NCBI GenBank assembly: GCA_046349935.1
Contig: JAXMBK010000005.1
Span: 62,001 to 126,000, forward strand
DNA: 64,000 nt
Reading direction: 5' to 3'
Origin: CAIXSC01 sp046349935
GTDB taxonomy: Bacteria > Planctomycetota > Planctomycetia > Pirellulales > Pirellulaceae
The notes below the pieces were generated by a model, which worked only from the letters and a program-made list of their open reading frames with translations, ran no database searches and was not told where the DNA came from. A program made the translations under genes and the position numbers. Below, one piece after another: positions 1 to 8,805 of the stretch; position 1 is the first letter of the stretch; every line of letters starts with the position of its first letter.

Positions 1-1150
1 ACAGCGTCTTGTCCCACAAGCCGCGCTGCTTCAAATCGGTCATCAAAGCTCCGATCGGCTGGTCCACCGCCAACGAATTCTCCGTGTGCCCCTTCTTCAA
101 GTTGGCGTGCTGGTCCCACCGGTCATGGCCCACCGAGGGACACGTCAACTCAATGAACCGCACCCCCTGCTCCACTAACCGCCGCGCCAACAGACACTCG
201 CGGCCGAACGTCGCCGTGCCGCCGAACTTCGAGTTGCAGCCGTACATCTCGCGCGTCGCCTCGGTCTCTTGATTCAAATCGGCTAAGCCCGGGACGGCCG
301 TCTGCATCCGATACGCCAACTCGTAGTTCGAAATGGCCGACTCCAATTGGTCCACGTGCCCCATCCGGTCGAGCACGCGCGCGTCGAGCTTCTTCAACAG
401 CTCCAACTTGTTCTTCTGCAGCGCTTCGGTCGGCTCGGTCCGGCGAATGTTCGCCACCGGCGCATCGCCCGTGTTGAAAATCGAGCCCTGATAGGTGGCC
501 GGCAAAAAGCCGCTGTTGAAGTTGTCCAAGCCGCCGGGAGGAATCAGGCCGCCGTTGAGGACGATGAAGCCCGGCAAATCCCGACACTCGCTCCCTAACC
601 CATACCCGAACCACGCGCCCATGCTCGGACGCCCCTGAATGCCGATTCCCGTGTGCAGGAAATAATTGCCGTTGGTGTGCTCCGAAAAGTCGCTGGTCAT
701 CGACCGCAGCACGGCCAAGCTGTCGGCATGCTTCGCCACATGCGGAAACAGGTCGCTGATCCAAAGGCCGCTCTCGCCGTACTGCTTGAACTCCCACGGC
801 GATCCCAGCGTCGCGCCGTTGTTGTTGAACTGAGTCGGCTCGATCTTCATCGCAAACGGCTTGCCGTTTTCTTGCTTGAGCCGCGGTTTGGGGTCGAAGG
901 TGTCGACCTGCGACGGACCGCCGTCCATGTACAGAAAAATGACGTGCTTCGCCTGCGCCGGAAAGTGCGACGGCTTGGCGCCGAAGACGTCGGGCTTGCC
1001 CCCTTGGCCATCCGCCCCGCTCGCCGACGTCCCGCCTTGCCACTCGTGCAACAGCGATGCGAGCGCCACCGCGCCGAAGCCGTTGGCCGTCCGTCGCAGC
1101 CAATCTCGGCGACTGTACGACTGCGGTTGCACTCGATGACATGGATACAT
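1..1150 (-). CDS. DUF1501 domain-containing protein (C-terminus cut by window edge)
   Basis: Open reading frame running off the left edge, so only about 383 N-terminal residues are present. The start (ATG at 1150) is followed by a twin-arginine leader (SRRDWLRR, about residues 13-20) and a short hydrophobic stretch, which points to Tat export. The body carries family hallmarks: KHVIFLYMDGGPSQVDTFDP near residue 60, a GxGxxxR-type segment and WFGYGLGSEC. DUF1501 proteins are alkaline-phosphatase-fold proteins abundant in planctomycetes and often sit beside a DUF1549/DUF1553 cytochrome gene; that partner, if present, would lie to the left. The biochemical role is not established for this copy. 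Its own downstream end and neighbour are not visible. Confidence 0.9.
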   Translation of the reverse strand, partial: MYPCHRVQPQSYSRRDWLRRTANGFGAVALASLLHEWQGGTSASGADGQGGKPDVFGAKPSHFPAQAKHVIFLYMDGGPSQVDTFDPKPRLKQENGKPFAMKIEPTQFNNNGATLGSPWEFKQYGESGLWISDLFPHVAKHADSLAVLRSMTSDFSEHTNGNYFLHTGIGIQGRPSMGAWFGYGLGSECRDLPGFIVLNGGLIPPGGLDNFNSGFLPATYQGSIFNTGDAPVANIRRTEPTEALQKNKLELLKKLDARVLDRMGHVDQLESAISNYELAYRMQTAVPGLADLNQETEATREMYGCNSKFGGTATFGRECLLARRLVEQGVRFIELTCPSVGHDRWDQHANLKKGHTENSLAVDQPIGALMTDLKQRGLWDKTL

Positions 1151-1276
1151 GACGCTGCCTCCCCGACTCAACATGCCACGGCCGCTCGCGACGGGCCGCT
1201 CGTCAAACCACCATTCTCACTTGCCGCACTGCGCTGCCGCAATCCGCCGGCTGGCGACGTCCGCTGGTCGGCGGAC

Positions 1277-1621
1277 TCAACCCGGCGGCCAGTGGAGCGG
1301 TCGTCCGCCCAGCAAGTGAAAGTGCAGATGCGGGACCGACTGTCCTCCCTCCACACCGATGTTCGTGACCACTCGGTAACCCGCCCCCAACTGTTCTTGC
1401 TCGGCCAATTTGCGGACGACCAGCAAGAGATGCCCCGCCAAGGGCAGGTCATCTTCGGTCAGCTCGGCGAGCGAGCGAACTTCCTTCTTCGGGATCACCA
1501 GAATGTGCACCGGCGCTTGAGGTTGGATATCGCGGAAGGCGAGGCACAGGTCGTCTTCGTAGACGATGTTGGCGGGGATTTCGCGGTCGATGATCCGCTT
1601 GAAGATCGTTTTTCCGGTCAT
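1277..1621 (-). CDS. HIT family protein (HinT-like nucleotide hydrolase)
   Basis: 114 residues, the normal length for a Hint-type histidine triad protein. The C-terminal active site reads HLHFHLL (residues 98-104), the HxHxHxx triad in which the middle histidine is the nucleophile. Upstream, FKRIIDREIPANIVYEDD and PQAPVHILVIPKK are the usual substrate-pocket segments. The family hydrolyses purine nucleoside phosphoramidates and acyl-AMP in the cytoplasm. ATG start at 1621. The gene is separated from the DUF1501 gene by about 125 bp and is divergent from the secreted protein at 1734, so the 112 bp between 1622 and 1733 must hold both promoters. Confidence 0.95.
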   Translation of the reverse strand: MTGKTIFKRIIDREIPANIVYEDDLCLAFRDIQPQAPVHILVIPKKEVRSLAELTEDDLPLAGHLLLVVRKLAEQEQLGAGYRVVTNIGVEGGQSVPHLHFHLLGGRPLHWPPG

Positions 1622-1733
1622 GGCAAAAGATTCTCACGAGGACGATTCAAGTGGTTGTAGTCATTATGTCGATAACCGACGGCGCAGGGTACTCGTCGTT
1701 CACTTCCCTCAAGCCCGCTCGCGGAACCGATTC

Positions 1734-2210
1734 ATGATGCGTCGGTCGCCAGTCGTCGCCGGATTATTCGTCGCCGCCATCTTCTTGGCGTGCGGTGCGA
1801 CGACGGTCTGCGCCCAGACGCAGGACCGCTACTACGAACAAAACGGCATTCTGATTCGAGAGCAGGTGGTCGTCGAACGCAAGCCGTTCGCGCAGTGGGA
1901 GTGGGAAGAGCGACAAGTGACGACGTACCGCGAGGAGTATCGCACGACGTTCCGCGAGGACCAGCGAACGATGCAAGTTCCGGTGACCGTCGCCAGTTCG
2001 AACGGCGGCCCTCCCGTCACACGCTGGGAAACGCGTACGCAAATCGTGCGCACCCCCGTCGTCATCCGGTCGGTCGTGCCGGAGACGAGCGTCGTGCGCG
2101 TGCCGGTGCGTCGTCTGGGGTTTGTCGCCGAGGAGAAGATCGCGCGCATTCCGCTCGGCCCCGCTCCTCCCACCGCCACCGCCGCTCGACCATGGCTTCC
2201 GCCGCAGTAG
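1734..2210 (+). CDS. secreted protein of unknown function, YREEYRTTFRE-type repeats
   Basis: The reading frame is open further upstream, but the start at 1734 (tandem ATGATG) puts a good signal peptide first: MMRRS, then a hydrophobic run ending ATTVCAQ, giving about 158 residues. The mature part is rich in R, E, Y and V and contains repetitive charged/aromatic strings (QWEWEERQVTTYREEYRTT, then FREDQRTMQVPV), a style seen in many exported planctomycete proteins. A later VVIRSVVPETSVVRVPVRR segment looks like beta strands. No catalytic motif was recognised and I cannot name a family. It is transcribed away from the HIT gene. Confidence 0.65.
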   Translation: MMRRSPVVAGLFVAAIFLACGATTVCAQTQDRYYEQNGILIREQVVVERKPFAQWEWEERQVTTYREEYRTTFREDQRTMQVPVTVASSNGGPPVTRWETRTQIVRTPVVIRSVVPETSVVRVPVRRLGFVAEEKIARIPLGPAPPTATAARPWLPPQ

Positions 2211-2308
2211 CGCGTCGCTCAGACGAATCAGTTGCAGCTGACCGTCCTGAGCCGCTCGCTAGCGCGGGGGCGGCTGAATGGTTTTCGTGCGGTCGGTGCG
2301 CGGCGCGA

Positions 2309-2641
2309 CTAGACGTCGACGCTTTCGGTTTCGACCAGAGGATCGGCGACCGGCGCCGCGGTGCGACGGCGCGAACGGCGAGCGACCTTGGCGGCCGTCC
2401 ACTCTTTCGTCAACGATTCGAATACCTCGGGCGACTCGTACCGAATCACGTTCTTGCCGTCGGGCATGGGACCGACGAGCCCGCGGAAGACAGGCAGTCC
2501 GCGCAGCTCAAGATCGGTGCTGCAATCGTCGACGCCCACTTGGATGTGCGTCTGCAGCAAGTAGTCAGAGTTCGGATAGTCACGAATGCGCAGTCCCCCA
2601 TCGGGACCGCGCGTTACCACGCGATACGTCGTTTTCGGCAT
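2309..2641 (-). CDS. conserved hypothetical protein, about 110 residues
   Basis: The longest reading of this frame starts at 2764, but the ATG at 2641 is preceded by a purine-rich ribosome site (GGGGACCTGGGG) and begins the part that looks like a protein: MPKTTYRVVTRGPDGGLRIR followed by a compact beta-rich segment and a basic, then acidic, tail ending in TESVDV. The RVVTRGPDGG...RDYPNSDYLLQ section may be a small beta domain. No known family, active site, signal peptide or membrane segment was recognised. It is convergent with the secreted protein at 1734. Moderate confidence that it is real, low confidence in the exact start. Confidence 0.5.
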   Translation of the reverse strand: MPKTTYRVVTRGPDGGLRIRDYPNSDYLLQTHIQVGVDDCSTDLELRGLPVFRGLVGPMPDGKNVIRYESPEVFESLTKEWTAAKVARRSRRRTAAPVADPLVETESVDV

Positions 2642-2859
2642 CCCCAGGTCCCCATCATGCGGCTCGATACGAAGCAACGCTTGGCGCCTTCGTGTCCAGC
2701 GAAAGCCGCCAGCGATCGAGCGGAAAAAGTCAGCGCCTCGCAAATCCGCCTCTGTTGGATTCACGCCTTTCCGCCGTCGACGTGAAGATGTATCGACGCC
2801 CCGCGCCGCAAACCCGCACGCAAACCCCCGCGCCCCGCGCGTCCGTTAGAATCGCCCCC

Positions 2860-2880
2860 GTAGGACAGGCTTCCAGCCTT
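2860..2880 (-). repeat. REP-like palindrome, copy 1 (degenerate)
   Basis: GTAGGACAGGCTTCCAGCCTT, the reverse orientation of the element found at 3013, 3087, 16464 and 59116, with the last position of the palindrome changed (CTT instead of CTGT). Confidence 0.8.
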
Positions 2881-2915
2881 CCTCCTCCCCCAACTCCGTC
2901 TCCCACCCCTTATCT

Positions 2916-2936
2916 CCCCCGACCTCGCGTCGGGGG
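2916..2936. repeat. perfect hairpin, 8-bp stem
   Basis: CCCCCGAC, loop CTCGC, GTCGGGGG. No T-run on either side, so a factor-independent terminator is not well supported; it may be part of the repeat cluster. Confidence 0.6.
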
Positions 2937-2950
2937 AATCGCGAACGCGC

Positions 2951-2972
2951 AGCGCACTGCAAGCGCACTGCA
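2951..2972. repeat. 11-bp tandem duplication
   Basis: AGCGCACTGCA occurs twice in direct succession. No function visible. Confidence 0.7.
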
Positions 2973-2998
2973 AGCGCCGCGCCCTGCGAGTTGGCACT

Positions 2999-3035
2999 CG
3001 GATTGAGTTCAGACAGGCTGGAAGCCTGTCCTACG
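2999..3035. repeat. REP-like palindrome, copy 2, inside a 37-bp direct repeat
   Basis: Core ACAGGCTGGAAGCCTGT at 3013-3029 (arms ACAGGCT/AGCCTGT, loop GGA) followed by CCTAC, preceded by CGGATTGAGTTCAG. The whole 37 bp is repeated without change at 3073-3109. Confidence 0.9.
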
Positions 3036-3072
3036 CTGATGATGGCCGACTGGAATCGATTGATCTCGGGCG

Positions 3073-3109
3073 CGGATTGAGTTCAGACAGGCTGGAAGCC
3101 TGTCCTACG
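3073..3109. repeat. REP-like palindrome, copy 3, second unit of the direct repeat
   Basis: Core at 3087-3103. Read on the minus strand the unit begins GTAGGACAGG, and the TAG inside it (3107-3105) is the stop codon of the class V aminotransferase gene. Confidence 0.9.
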
Positions 3110-4364
3110 GGGTGCGCGTCAAGTCTTTGAGCGCGTGCACTAGTGCATCAATCTGACTGGCGTCGTTGTATAGATGGCACGAGACGCGTACGTAGCGCCG
3201 GTCGTTCCAGGCCACGATTGGCACTTCGATGTGATGCTGCTGCCACAGCGCGATCTGCAAGACGCGCGCATCGCCGGGAGGCAGCGGCACGTGCGCCATC
3301 GTGCCGTACCAAGCCGGATCATCCGGCACAATCGGCTCGAGTCCGAACAAGTCGACCAACGACTGTCGCGCATAACGCGCCAGAGCATGCGTCGTCTCGC
3401 GAAAACGGTCCATACCATACGACTCGAGAAAGTCGATCGCGGTCGGGATCGAGAAGTAGGGACTTGAGTCGCGCGTGCCGCTCCACAGAAACTCGTCGTC
3501 CCACTTCTCCGGCTTGGCGGGCAACAGTCTTCCCCAACTCAACAAGGGCGACCGCACTCGATCTTGCCAGCGCGGCGCCACGTACAGAAAGCCCGAACCA
3601 AACGGGGCGCTGAGCCACTTGTGACAACTGGCCGCGTAGAAGTCGGCGTTCAGCGAGTCGAGCGACAAGGGGACTTGCGCCGGAGCGTGAGGACCGTCAA
3701 TGCAGACCGCGATTCCTTCTCGAGCCGCTCGGCGGCAAATCTCCGCGACCGGCAGGATGACGGCCGTCGGCGACGTGATGTGGCTGACGACGATCAACCG
3801 CGTGCGCGAAGTGACTTTGGCAAACAACGCATCGACGACCTGCTCCACCGACTCCATCGGCAGCGGCAATCGCGCGATGACGGGCGGCGCCGCTTGGACT
3901 TGTGCACAGCGCCGTTCCCAAATTCGCAACACGGCGCCGTACTCGTGGTCGGTGAACAGCACTTCCTCGTCTCGCTGCAGCGGGAAACTGTCTGCAACGA
4001 CATTCATCGCATGCGTCGCATTTTCGACGAACACCAGGTTTTCGTCGCGCGTATCGAGCCAAGCGGCCAACCGTCGACGCGCCTCGCGCCAGGCCGGTTC
4101 ATATTGACGTACGAAGAAATCCATCGGCTGCTCGTCGAGCGCGGCTTTCCAACGGCGCTGCGCGTCGAGCACCGGCTGCGGCGGCGGGCCGAACGAACCG
4201 TGATTCAGGTAGATGGTGTCCGAACGAAGATTCCATTGGCGACGCCAGTGTTGCGAGTCGTCGTCGGAGATAGAGTTCAGCGTCACTCTGGGGGATTCCT
4301 GATCAAGTGGTCGGTTGCAGCAGTGATCGAAGTTGCGACGAGGAGTTAGCCACCGCGCTGTCAC
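3105..4364 (-). CDS. class V aminotransferase family protein (isopenicillin-N epimerase-like)
   Basis: 419 residues in the longest form. The GTG start at 4364 overlaps the stop of the upstream ASPIC/UnbV gene (GTGA), suggesting translational coupling; an alternative GTG lies at codon 27. Fold type I PLP enzyme: YLNHGSFGPPPQPV (about residues 52-65) is the phosphate/substrate loop, VENATHAMN the glycine-rich equivalent, CIDGPHAPAQ carries the Asp that pairs with the pyridine nitrogen (D223), and SCHKWLSAPFGSGFL holds the Schiff-base lysine (K249). This arrangement matches the egtE/cefD-like branch, whose members act as epimerases, C-S lyases or desulfurases; the substrate cannot be told. The stop codon lies inside a REP-like palindrome. 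Confidence 0.88.
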   Translation of the reverse strand: MTARWLTPRRNFDHCCNRPLDQESPRVTLNSISDDDSQHWRRQWNLRSDTIYLNHGSFGPPPQPVLDAQRRWKAALDEQPMDFFVRQYEPAWREARRRLAAWLDTRDENLVFVENATHAMNVVADSFPLQRDEEVLFTDHEYGAVLRIWERRCAQVQAAPPVIARLPLPMESVEQVVDALFAKVTSRTRLIVVSHITSPTAVILPVAEICRRAAREGIAVCIDGPHAPAQVPLSLDSLNADFYAASCHKWLSAPFGSGFLYVAPRWQDRVRSPLLSWGRLLPAKPEKWDDEFLWSGTRDSSPYFSIPTAIDFLESYGMDRFRETTHALARYARQSLVDLFGLEPIVPDDPAWYGTMAHVPLPPGDARVLQIALWQQHHIEVPIVAWNDRRYVRVSCHLYNDASQIDALVHALKDLTRTP

Positions 4365-7360
4365 GGCTCATTACGCCAAGGCGAAGCGGCGCCTTCCACC
4401 AAAACATACCGCGCGTCGACCGCCAACGACTCGAAGGTCTGTTCGCCGCCGGCGGGCCAGCGGACGGTGAGTCGCTGGACTTGCTCGGCGGCGCCGAGTC
4501 CGAATACCAACTGCCGTTCGTTGCTGGCTTGGTACCCGTCGCCGGCCGTCAATTGTCGTACTCGCCTCCCTTGCGACGTCTCGACTTCGACCGACGTTCC
4601 AATGGCGTCGCGGCTGCTGTGGACCCCGACCAGACGCACGGCGATCCAATGTCCAGGCGACTCGGTGTCGTTCGTCAGCAGCGCGACGGGGCCGTCGACA
4701 TGCGAGATGACGGCGTCCTCGCGACCGTCGCGGTTCCAGTCGAGTCGCGCGAGTCCGCGGCCGAGGTTCTTCTGGCGAAAGAAGGGGCCCAATTGTTCGA
4801 CGGGCGGCTCGACGAACTTCCGCCCCTGAAGATTGCGATAGAACTGCGCCGGCATCTCATAGGGGCCGCCCTGCGGACGCAAGTCGCGGACATGTCCGTT
4901 GGTGATAATCAGGTCGGGCCAGCCGTCGAGATCGGCGTCGAGCGACTGGGTTCCGAAGCCCAGCAGTTCGAGGCTTCCGTCGCGCAGGCCGAATTCGGCC
5001 GTGCGGTCGACGTACGACTTGCCGCCCGGCTCGGCCACGTACAGCGTGTTCGATTCGCGATAGAAATTCGTGACGAATAGGTCGAGTAGTCCGTCGCCGT
5101 TGAAGTCGTCGGCGGCGACTCCCATGCACGCTTGCGGCAGGCCGTTGCGGTCGTACGCCAAGCCCGCGAGCACCGCGCTCTCGAGGAACTGTCGCGTTGC
5201 TTGTGGCTCAAAGAAGTAGTTCGCCGTCCCGTCGTTCGCGACAAACAGGCCGAGACGTCGTGAACCGTCGAAGTCGGCGAGCACGACGCCGAGCCCCTTG
5301 CCGTCGTCCCCCTGCCCTGCTCCGTCCGCGCCGTACAATCCCGCTTCACGCGAGGCATCGACGAAACGACCGTCGCCGTTGCTGCGCCACAGGCGATCGT
5401 CTTGAGCGGGGAAGAGATTGGGGAGGCAAGGCTGGCGGCGGTTTTGCACTTGGCAGATGCGCGTGAGCGAGTCGCCTCCCAGATAGTTCACGTCATAAAG
5501 ATCGGGATGACCGTCGGCGTCGATGTCCGCGATCGCGACGCTGGTCGTCCATTCGTCTCCGCCCAACCCCGCGGATTCGGCGACCTCGGTGAACGTCCCG
5601 TCCCCATTGTTGCGATAGAGTCGATTGGCGCCGACGTTGCCAAGGTAAAGGTCGGGGAAACCGTCGTTGTCCCAGTCGCCGACCGCGACGCCTTGACTGA
5701 ACGACGCATCGCCCAAGGAAGCGAGCCGCGTGACGTCTTGGAACTTGCCGACGCCCAGATTGCGGAACAGTCGATCGCGGTAGAGCGTCTCCTGCGGATC
5801 GACCGGCCAGGGACAGCCTTGCGACAGATAGATGTCAGGCCAACCATCTAGGTCGAAGTCGAGGACGCCGACGCCGCCGCCTGTGGTGCCGAGCAAGCGA
5901 CGATCTTCGGGCGAGTCGGCGTTGAAGTACATGAACGAGAGGCCGGCCGCCGACGCTGAGTCGACGAAGCGGATCGTGCTGGAGGATCGCTGCGGTGCGG
6001 CGTCGGCCGTGCGCGGCGTCGACTTGTTCCAAACGGGCGTCGGCAGGCTGGCGAGGTCGAGCGTGCGCGTTGGATCGAGCGACTCGTCGATATAAAAGGG
6101 ATCGCCCTTGGCCAGCGGTTCTAGTCGTTGGGCTTCGTCAGCGGCCCAAGGAGCGTCTTGCGGGCGGTTCGCCAGTTGACGGTTCCAGTTCCAGGCTTCG
6201 CCGAAGCGTCCCAATTGTTCGAAGCGCCGTGTGAGTTCTCGGAGCGTCTGCCAACCCTCGGGAAGCTTCGTGAGGTCGTCGCGATCGGCGTGCACGCGTT
6301 TCAACAGGGCGGTGAGTTCGTACAACTGTGTTGCGCGGGCGCGGACGAGCTGCGCGTCGGCGTCTCGCCCGATGCCATGCAGGGCGCGGGCCAGTTGCGA
6401 ATAGGCCGATTCGTACTGCGGATCACGGCGAGTCGCCTCCCAATAGCAGCGGGCGGCGGACTCGGGTTGACCCGTCAGTTCCGCGCCGAGCGCGCGTGCG
6501 ACCCACACGACGGGATGTTCCTCGGCGCCTGACGGCAGAGATTGCTCCCAATCGCCGAGCGACGCGACGGACTGCGGCGATTGGGCCAGCGCGAAGCCGA
6601 GCCACGCGTGCGCTTCCAGCAATGGCGGCGCGTCGCGAACGACTTGCCGGAGCAGTTGGACCGCGTCAGCGAACTCGTTGCGATGCAGCGCCAGTCGCGC
6701 GAGGCCCAGTTTGGGAAGGGGATCGCCGGGCGACGCGGCCTCGAATCGCTCCAACTCGCGAGGCATCTCGTACACCGGCCACAGATCGCTGGCGAGGATC
6801 AGTTCCTCGATGGTTTGGCCCTGGAGTCGGACGAGCTTCTGGAGGAACGGCTTCGACTCCCAGCGACGACCGGCGACGGTGAGGAGAAAGACGAGCCGCC
6901 GGTTGACGTCGAGGTCGTCGGGACGCAAGGCGTGGGCGCGGCGGAGGAAAGTCTCCGCTTCGCGGGCATGCTCGGCCAGCAATTCAATGTGTCCGCCCAG
7001 CATGTAGAGGGTGAAGAGGTCTTCGTCTTCACTGGCATATTCACTGGCATCGTCCGCAGCCGTGGTCAGGCGGCGGTGGTCGTTCGCTTGTGCAATTCGA
7101 CGCAACGCTTCGTCGAACCGACCCAGTCGGACTTCGGATTCGGCGGCGCAGCGGAGGGCGCCGAGCGAATCAGGGGCGAGCGCCAATTGCCGTTCGGCGG
7201 CCGCGAGCGCGTCATCGTAACGCTGGTTGCGCAGCGCGGTGCGGGCTTGCGCCAGATGGTCGACGGCGACCGTGCGATCGTGGCGCAACCGCCAGACGAC
7301 GCCTGCGGCGCAAGCGGCGGCAATCAAGAGAACGACGATCGCTCCGAGAGTGCGTCGCAA
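4361..7360 (-). CDS. TPR - FG-GAP - ASPIC/UnbV fusion protein
   Basis: 999 residues starting at a TTG (7360) behind a clear GGAGG. An N-terminal membrane anchor or signal (residues 5-22) is followed by tetratricopeptide repeats (about 35-330), for example the DALAAAERQLALAPDSLGAL unit. The second half is an FG-GAP/VCBS beta-propeller with repeated DxDxDGxxD calcium loops (LDFDLDGWPDIYLS, GDWDNDGFPDLYLGN, IADIDADGHPDLYDVN) and ends with an ASPIC/UnbV domain (DAIGTSVEVETSQGRRVRQL, then GDGYQASN, near 915-985). Such proteins are exported or periplasmic and likely bind partners; no catalytic role is known. It lies 20 bp after the DUF58 gene and is probably the second-last cistron of the long operon. 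Confidence 0.93.
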   Translation of the reverse strand: MRRTLGAIVVLLIAAACAAGVVWRLRHDRTVAVDHLAQARTALRNQRYDDALAAAERQLALAPDSLGALRCAAESEVRLGRFDEALRRIAQANDHRRLTTAADDASEYASEDEDLFTLYMLGGHIELLAEHAREAETFLRRAHALRPDDLDVNRRLVFLLTVAGRRWESKPFLQKLVRLQGQTIEELILASDLWPVYEMPRELERFEAASPGDPLPKLGLARLALHRNEFADAVQLLRQVVRDAPPLLEAHAWLGFALAQSPQSVASLGDWEQSLPSGAEEHPVVWVARALGAELTGQPESAARCYWEATRRDPQYESAYSQLARALHGIGRDADAQLVRARATQLYELTALLKRVHADRDDLTKLPEGWQTLRELTRRFEQLGRFGEAWNWNRQLANRPQDAPWAADEAQRLEPLAKGDPFYIDESLDPTRTLDLASLPTPVWNKSTPRTADAAPQRSSSTIRFVDSASAAGLSFMYFNADSPEDRRLLGTTGGGVGVLDFDLDGWPDIYLSQGCPWPVDPQETLYRDRLFRNLGVGKFQDVTRLASLGDASFSQGVAVGDWDNDGFPDLYLGNVGANRLYRNNGDGTFTEVAESAGLGGDEWTTSVAIADIDADGHPDLYDVNYLGGDSLTRICQVQNRRQPCLPNLFPAQDDRLWRSNGDGRFVDASREAGLYGADGAGQGDDGKGLGVVLADFDGSRRLGLFVANDGTANYFFEPQATRQFLESAVLAGLAYDRNGLPQACMGVAADDFNGDGLLDLFVTNFYRESNTLYVAEPGGKSYVDRTAEFGLRDGSLELLGFGTQSLDADLDGWPDLIITNGHVRDLRPQGGPYEMPAQFYRNLQGRKFVEPPVEQLGPFFRQKNLGRGLARLDWNRDGREDAVISHVDGPVALLTNDTESPGHWIAVRLVGVHSSRDAIGTSVEVETSQGRRVRQLTAGDGYQASNERQLVFGLGAAEQVQRLTVRWPAGGEQTFESLAVDARYVLVEGAASPWRNEP

Positions 7361-7380
7361 ACGCCGAATCCTCCACCCGA

Positions 7381-8805
7381 CTAGAGCAAGTGCCGCGCTT
7401 TGAGTTCGAGGTACTTATTGACGAGCGGCGCCGTCATGTCCTCGGGGAAGACATCCAGGCAGAGCACGCCGGCGTGCTGCAAATCGGTGATGACCTGGTG
7501 TCGCCACGTCAGGATATGCGCGGCCGCGGCGGCGCGATAGAGGGCCGGACCGCGCGGGTCGGGCTCGTCGGCCGCATCAAACAGGCGATGGTCGCGGAGC
7601 AAGATTCCCAGCGGCAAGTGGCGTCCGACCTGCGTGGCCAAGTAGCGATGCACCTGCTGGGCGTTGACTTCGTCGATCAAGTTGGTCGCCAGGATCACGA
7701 GGGCCCGTTTGCGGCAGTGCGTCGACAAGTGCATGAACGCCTCGTCATACCGCGACTCGACCATCTCCGGAAAGCGGTTGAAGGAGGCATGCAGCAATTG
7801 ATTCATCTGCTTCATGCCGCCTTGCGGCGGTACGAACGACAAGACGCGATCCGAGAAGGCGATGAAGCCGACCGAGTCGCCTTGCCGCAGCGCCACGTAG
7901 CTGAGCATGAGCATCGAGTTGAGGGCGTGATCGAGCAGGCTCAGGCCGCTCGCCTCGTTCGTCATCATGCGTCCGCAATCGACAAGGAAGATGAGCCGTT
8001 GGCTTTGGCTGGTTTGAAAGTCCTTGACGGTGAGTCGACTGCGGCGCGCCGTGGCGCGCCAGTCGAGATGCTTGTAGTTGTCGTCGGGCGTGTAATCGCG
8101 GAGCCGTTCGAAGTCGTGGTCCTGCCCGACGCGCCGCGTGCGTCGCACCCCCATGAGACTCAGGCGGTTGGTCCTGGCCAGCAGAGCGTACTCGCTGAGC
8201 TGCTTCATGTCGGGGTAGACGTGAATGGTGGAGTCGGCTTTGTAGGAGAGGTAGCGTTGCCAGAGGCCGAGTCGGCTGACGACGCGGAGATGGATCGCTC
8301 GCATCTCGAACGCCCCGCGGCGGCTGGCCTTCAATTCATACTGCAGCGCACCGCGGCTGCGCGGCGTCAACGAAATCACGAACTCCTCCGGCGACGCCGT
8401 GAACTCGGCGGGAACGTCGTCGCGGACCCAAAGACGCAGGCGACGATTTGAAAGATTGTTGACAAGCAGCCGAACGGGATGCGGCATCCGTAACGAGGCG
8501 ACTCGCAAGGTCTCCCGTTCAGCGGAAAAGTTCTTGCGACGCGGCAGCGAGACAAGGTCGATGATCGCCAAGGCGCCGATCAGGACGTCGACGCCGACGA
8601 TGACGGCGATCCAGGCGGAGTCGACGGCCAGCAACACGGAGAGAGCGGTGGGGAACAGCGTCATGAACAACAGACGCTTGTTCGGATAGACCCGTTTGAA
8701 GATCGCCAGCGGCACGAAGGGGCCGGCGAGCATCACGAGCCACAGCCACGTGAAATGCAGCTGCCAGTCTTCGTTATTCAGCAACCACTGGGCGAAGTCG
8801 TTCAC
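7381..8805 (-). CDS. DUF58 domain-containing membrane protein
   Basis: 474 residues. The GTG start (8805) overlaps the stop of the MoxR gene by GTGA. Two hydrophobic segments near the N-terminus (about 18-36 and 52-85) anchor it. The family signature DYTPDDNYKHLDWRATAR lies near residues 230-250 and is followed by a von Willebrand A-like fold beginning LIFLVDCGRMM. DUF58 proteins are encoded next to MoxR AAA+ ATPases across bacteria and are thought to be their vWA partners or clients. Within this operon it belongs to the MoxR/DUF4129/DUF4350 module. Full family length; no defects seen. Confidence 0.95.
   Translation of the reverse strand: MNDFAQWLLNNEDWQLHFTWLWLVMLAGPFVPLAIFKRVYPNKRLLFMTLFPTALSVLLAVDSAWIAVIVGVDVLIGALAIIDLVSLPRRKNFSAERETLRVASLRMPHPVRLLVNNLSNRRLRLWVRDDVPAEFTASPEEFVISLTPRSRGALQYELKASRRGAFEMRAIHLRVVSRLGLWQRYLSYKADSTIHVYPDMKQLSEYALLARTNRLSLMGVRRTRRVGQDHDFERLRDYTPDDNYKHLDWRATARRSRLTVKDFQTSQSQRLIFLVDCGRMMTNEASGLSLLDHALNSMLMLSYVALRQGDSVGFIAFSDRVLSFVPPQGGMKQMNQLLHASFNRFPEMVESRYDEAFMHLSTHCRKRALVILATNLIDEVNAQQVHRYLATQVGRHLPLGILLRDHRLFDAADEPDPRGPALYRAAAAAHILTWRHQVITDLQHAGVLCLDVFPEDMTAPLVNKYLELKARHLL

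Larger units (their letters stand above)
2642..3104. other. intergenic region rich in short repeats
   Basis: No gene supported here. The stretch holds three copies of the dispersed ACAGGCTGGAAGCCTGT palindrome, two of them inside a 37-bp direct repeat with a 74-bp period (2999-3035 and 3073-3109), an 8-bp-stem perfect hairpin CCCCCGAC-CTCGC-GTCGGGGG at 2916-2936, and an 11-bp tandem duplication AGCGCACTGCA at 2951-2972. ORFs in this stretch have no recognisable protein character. Confidence 0.8.

Noticed and set aside
2999..3109. CRISPR-like array
   Set aside because: Only two 37-bp units with one 37-bp spacer, no cas genes, and the unit is a known-style palindrome also found alone elsewhere in the window.
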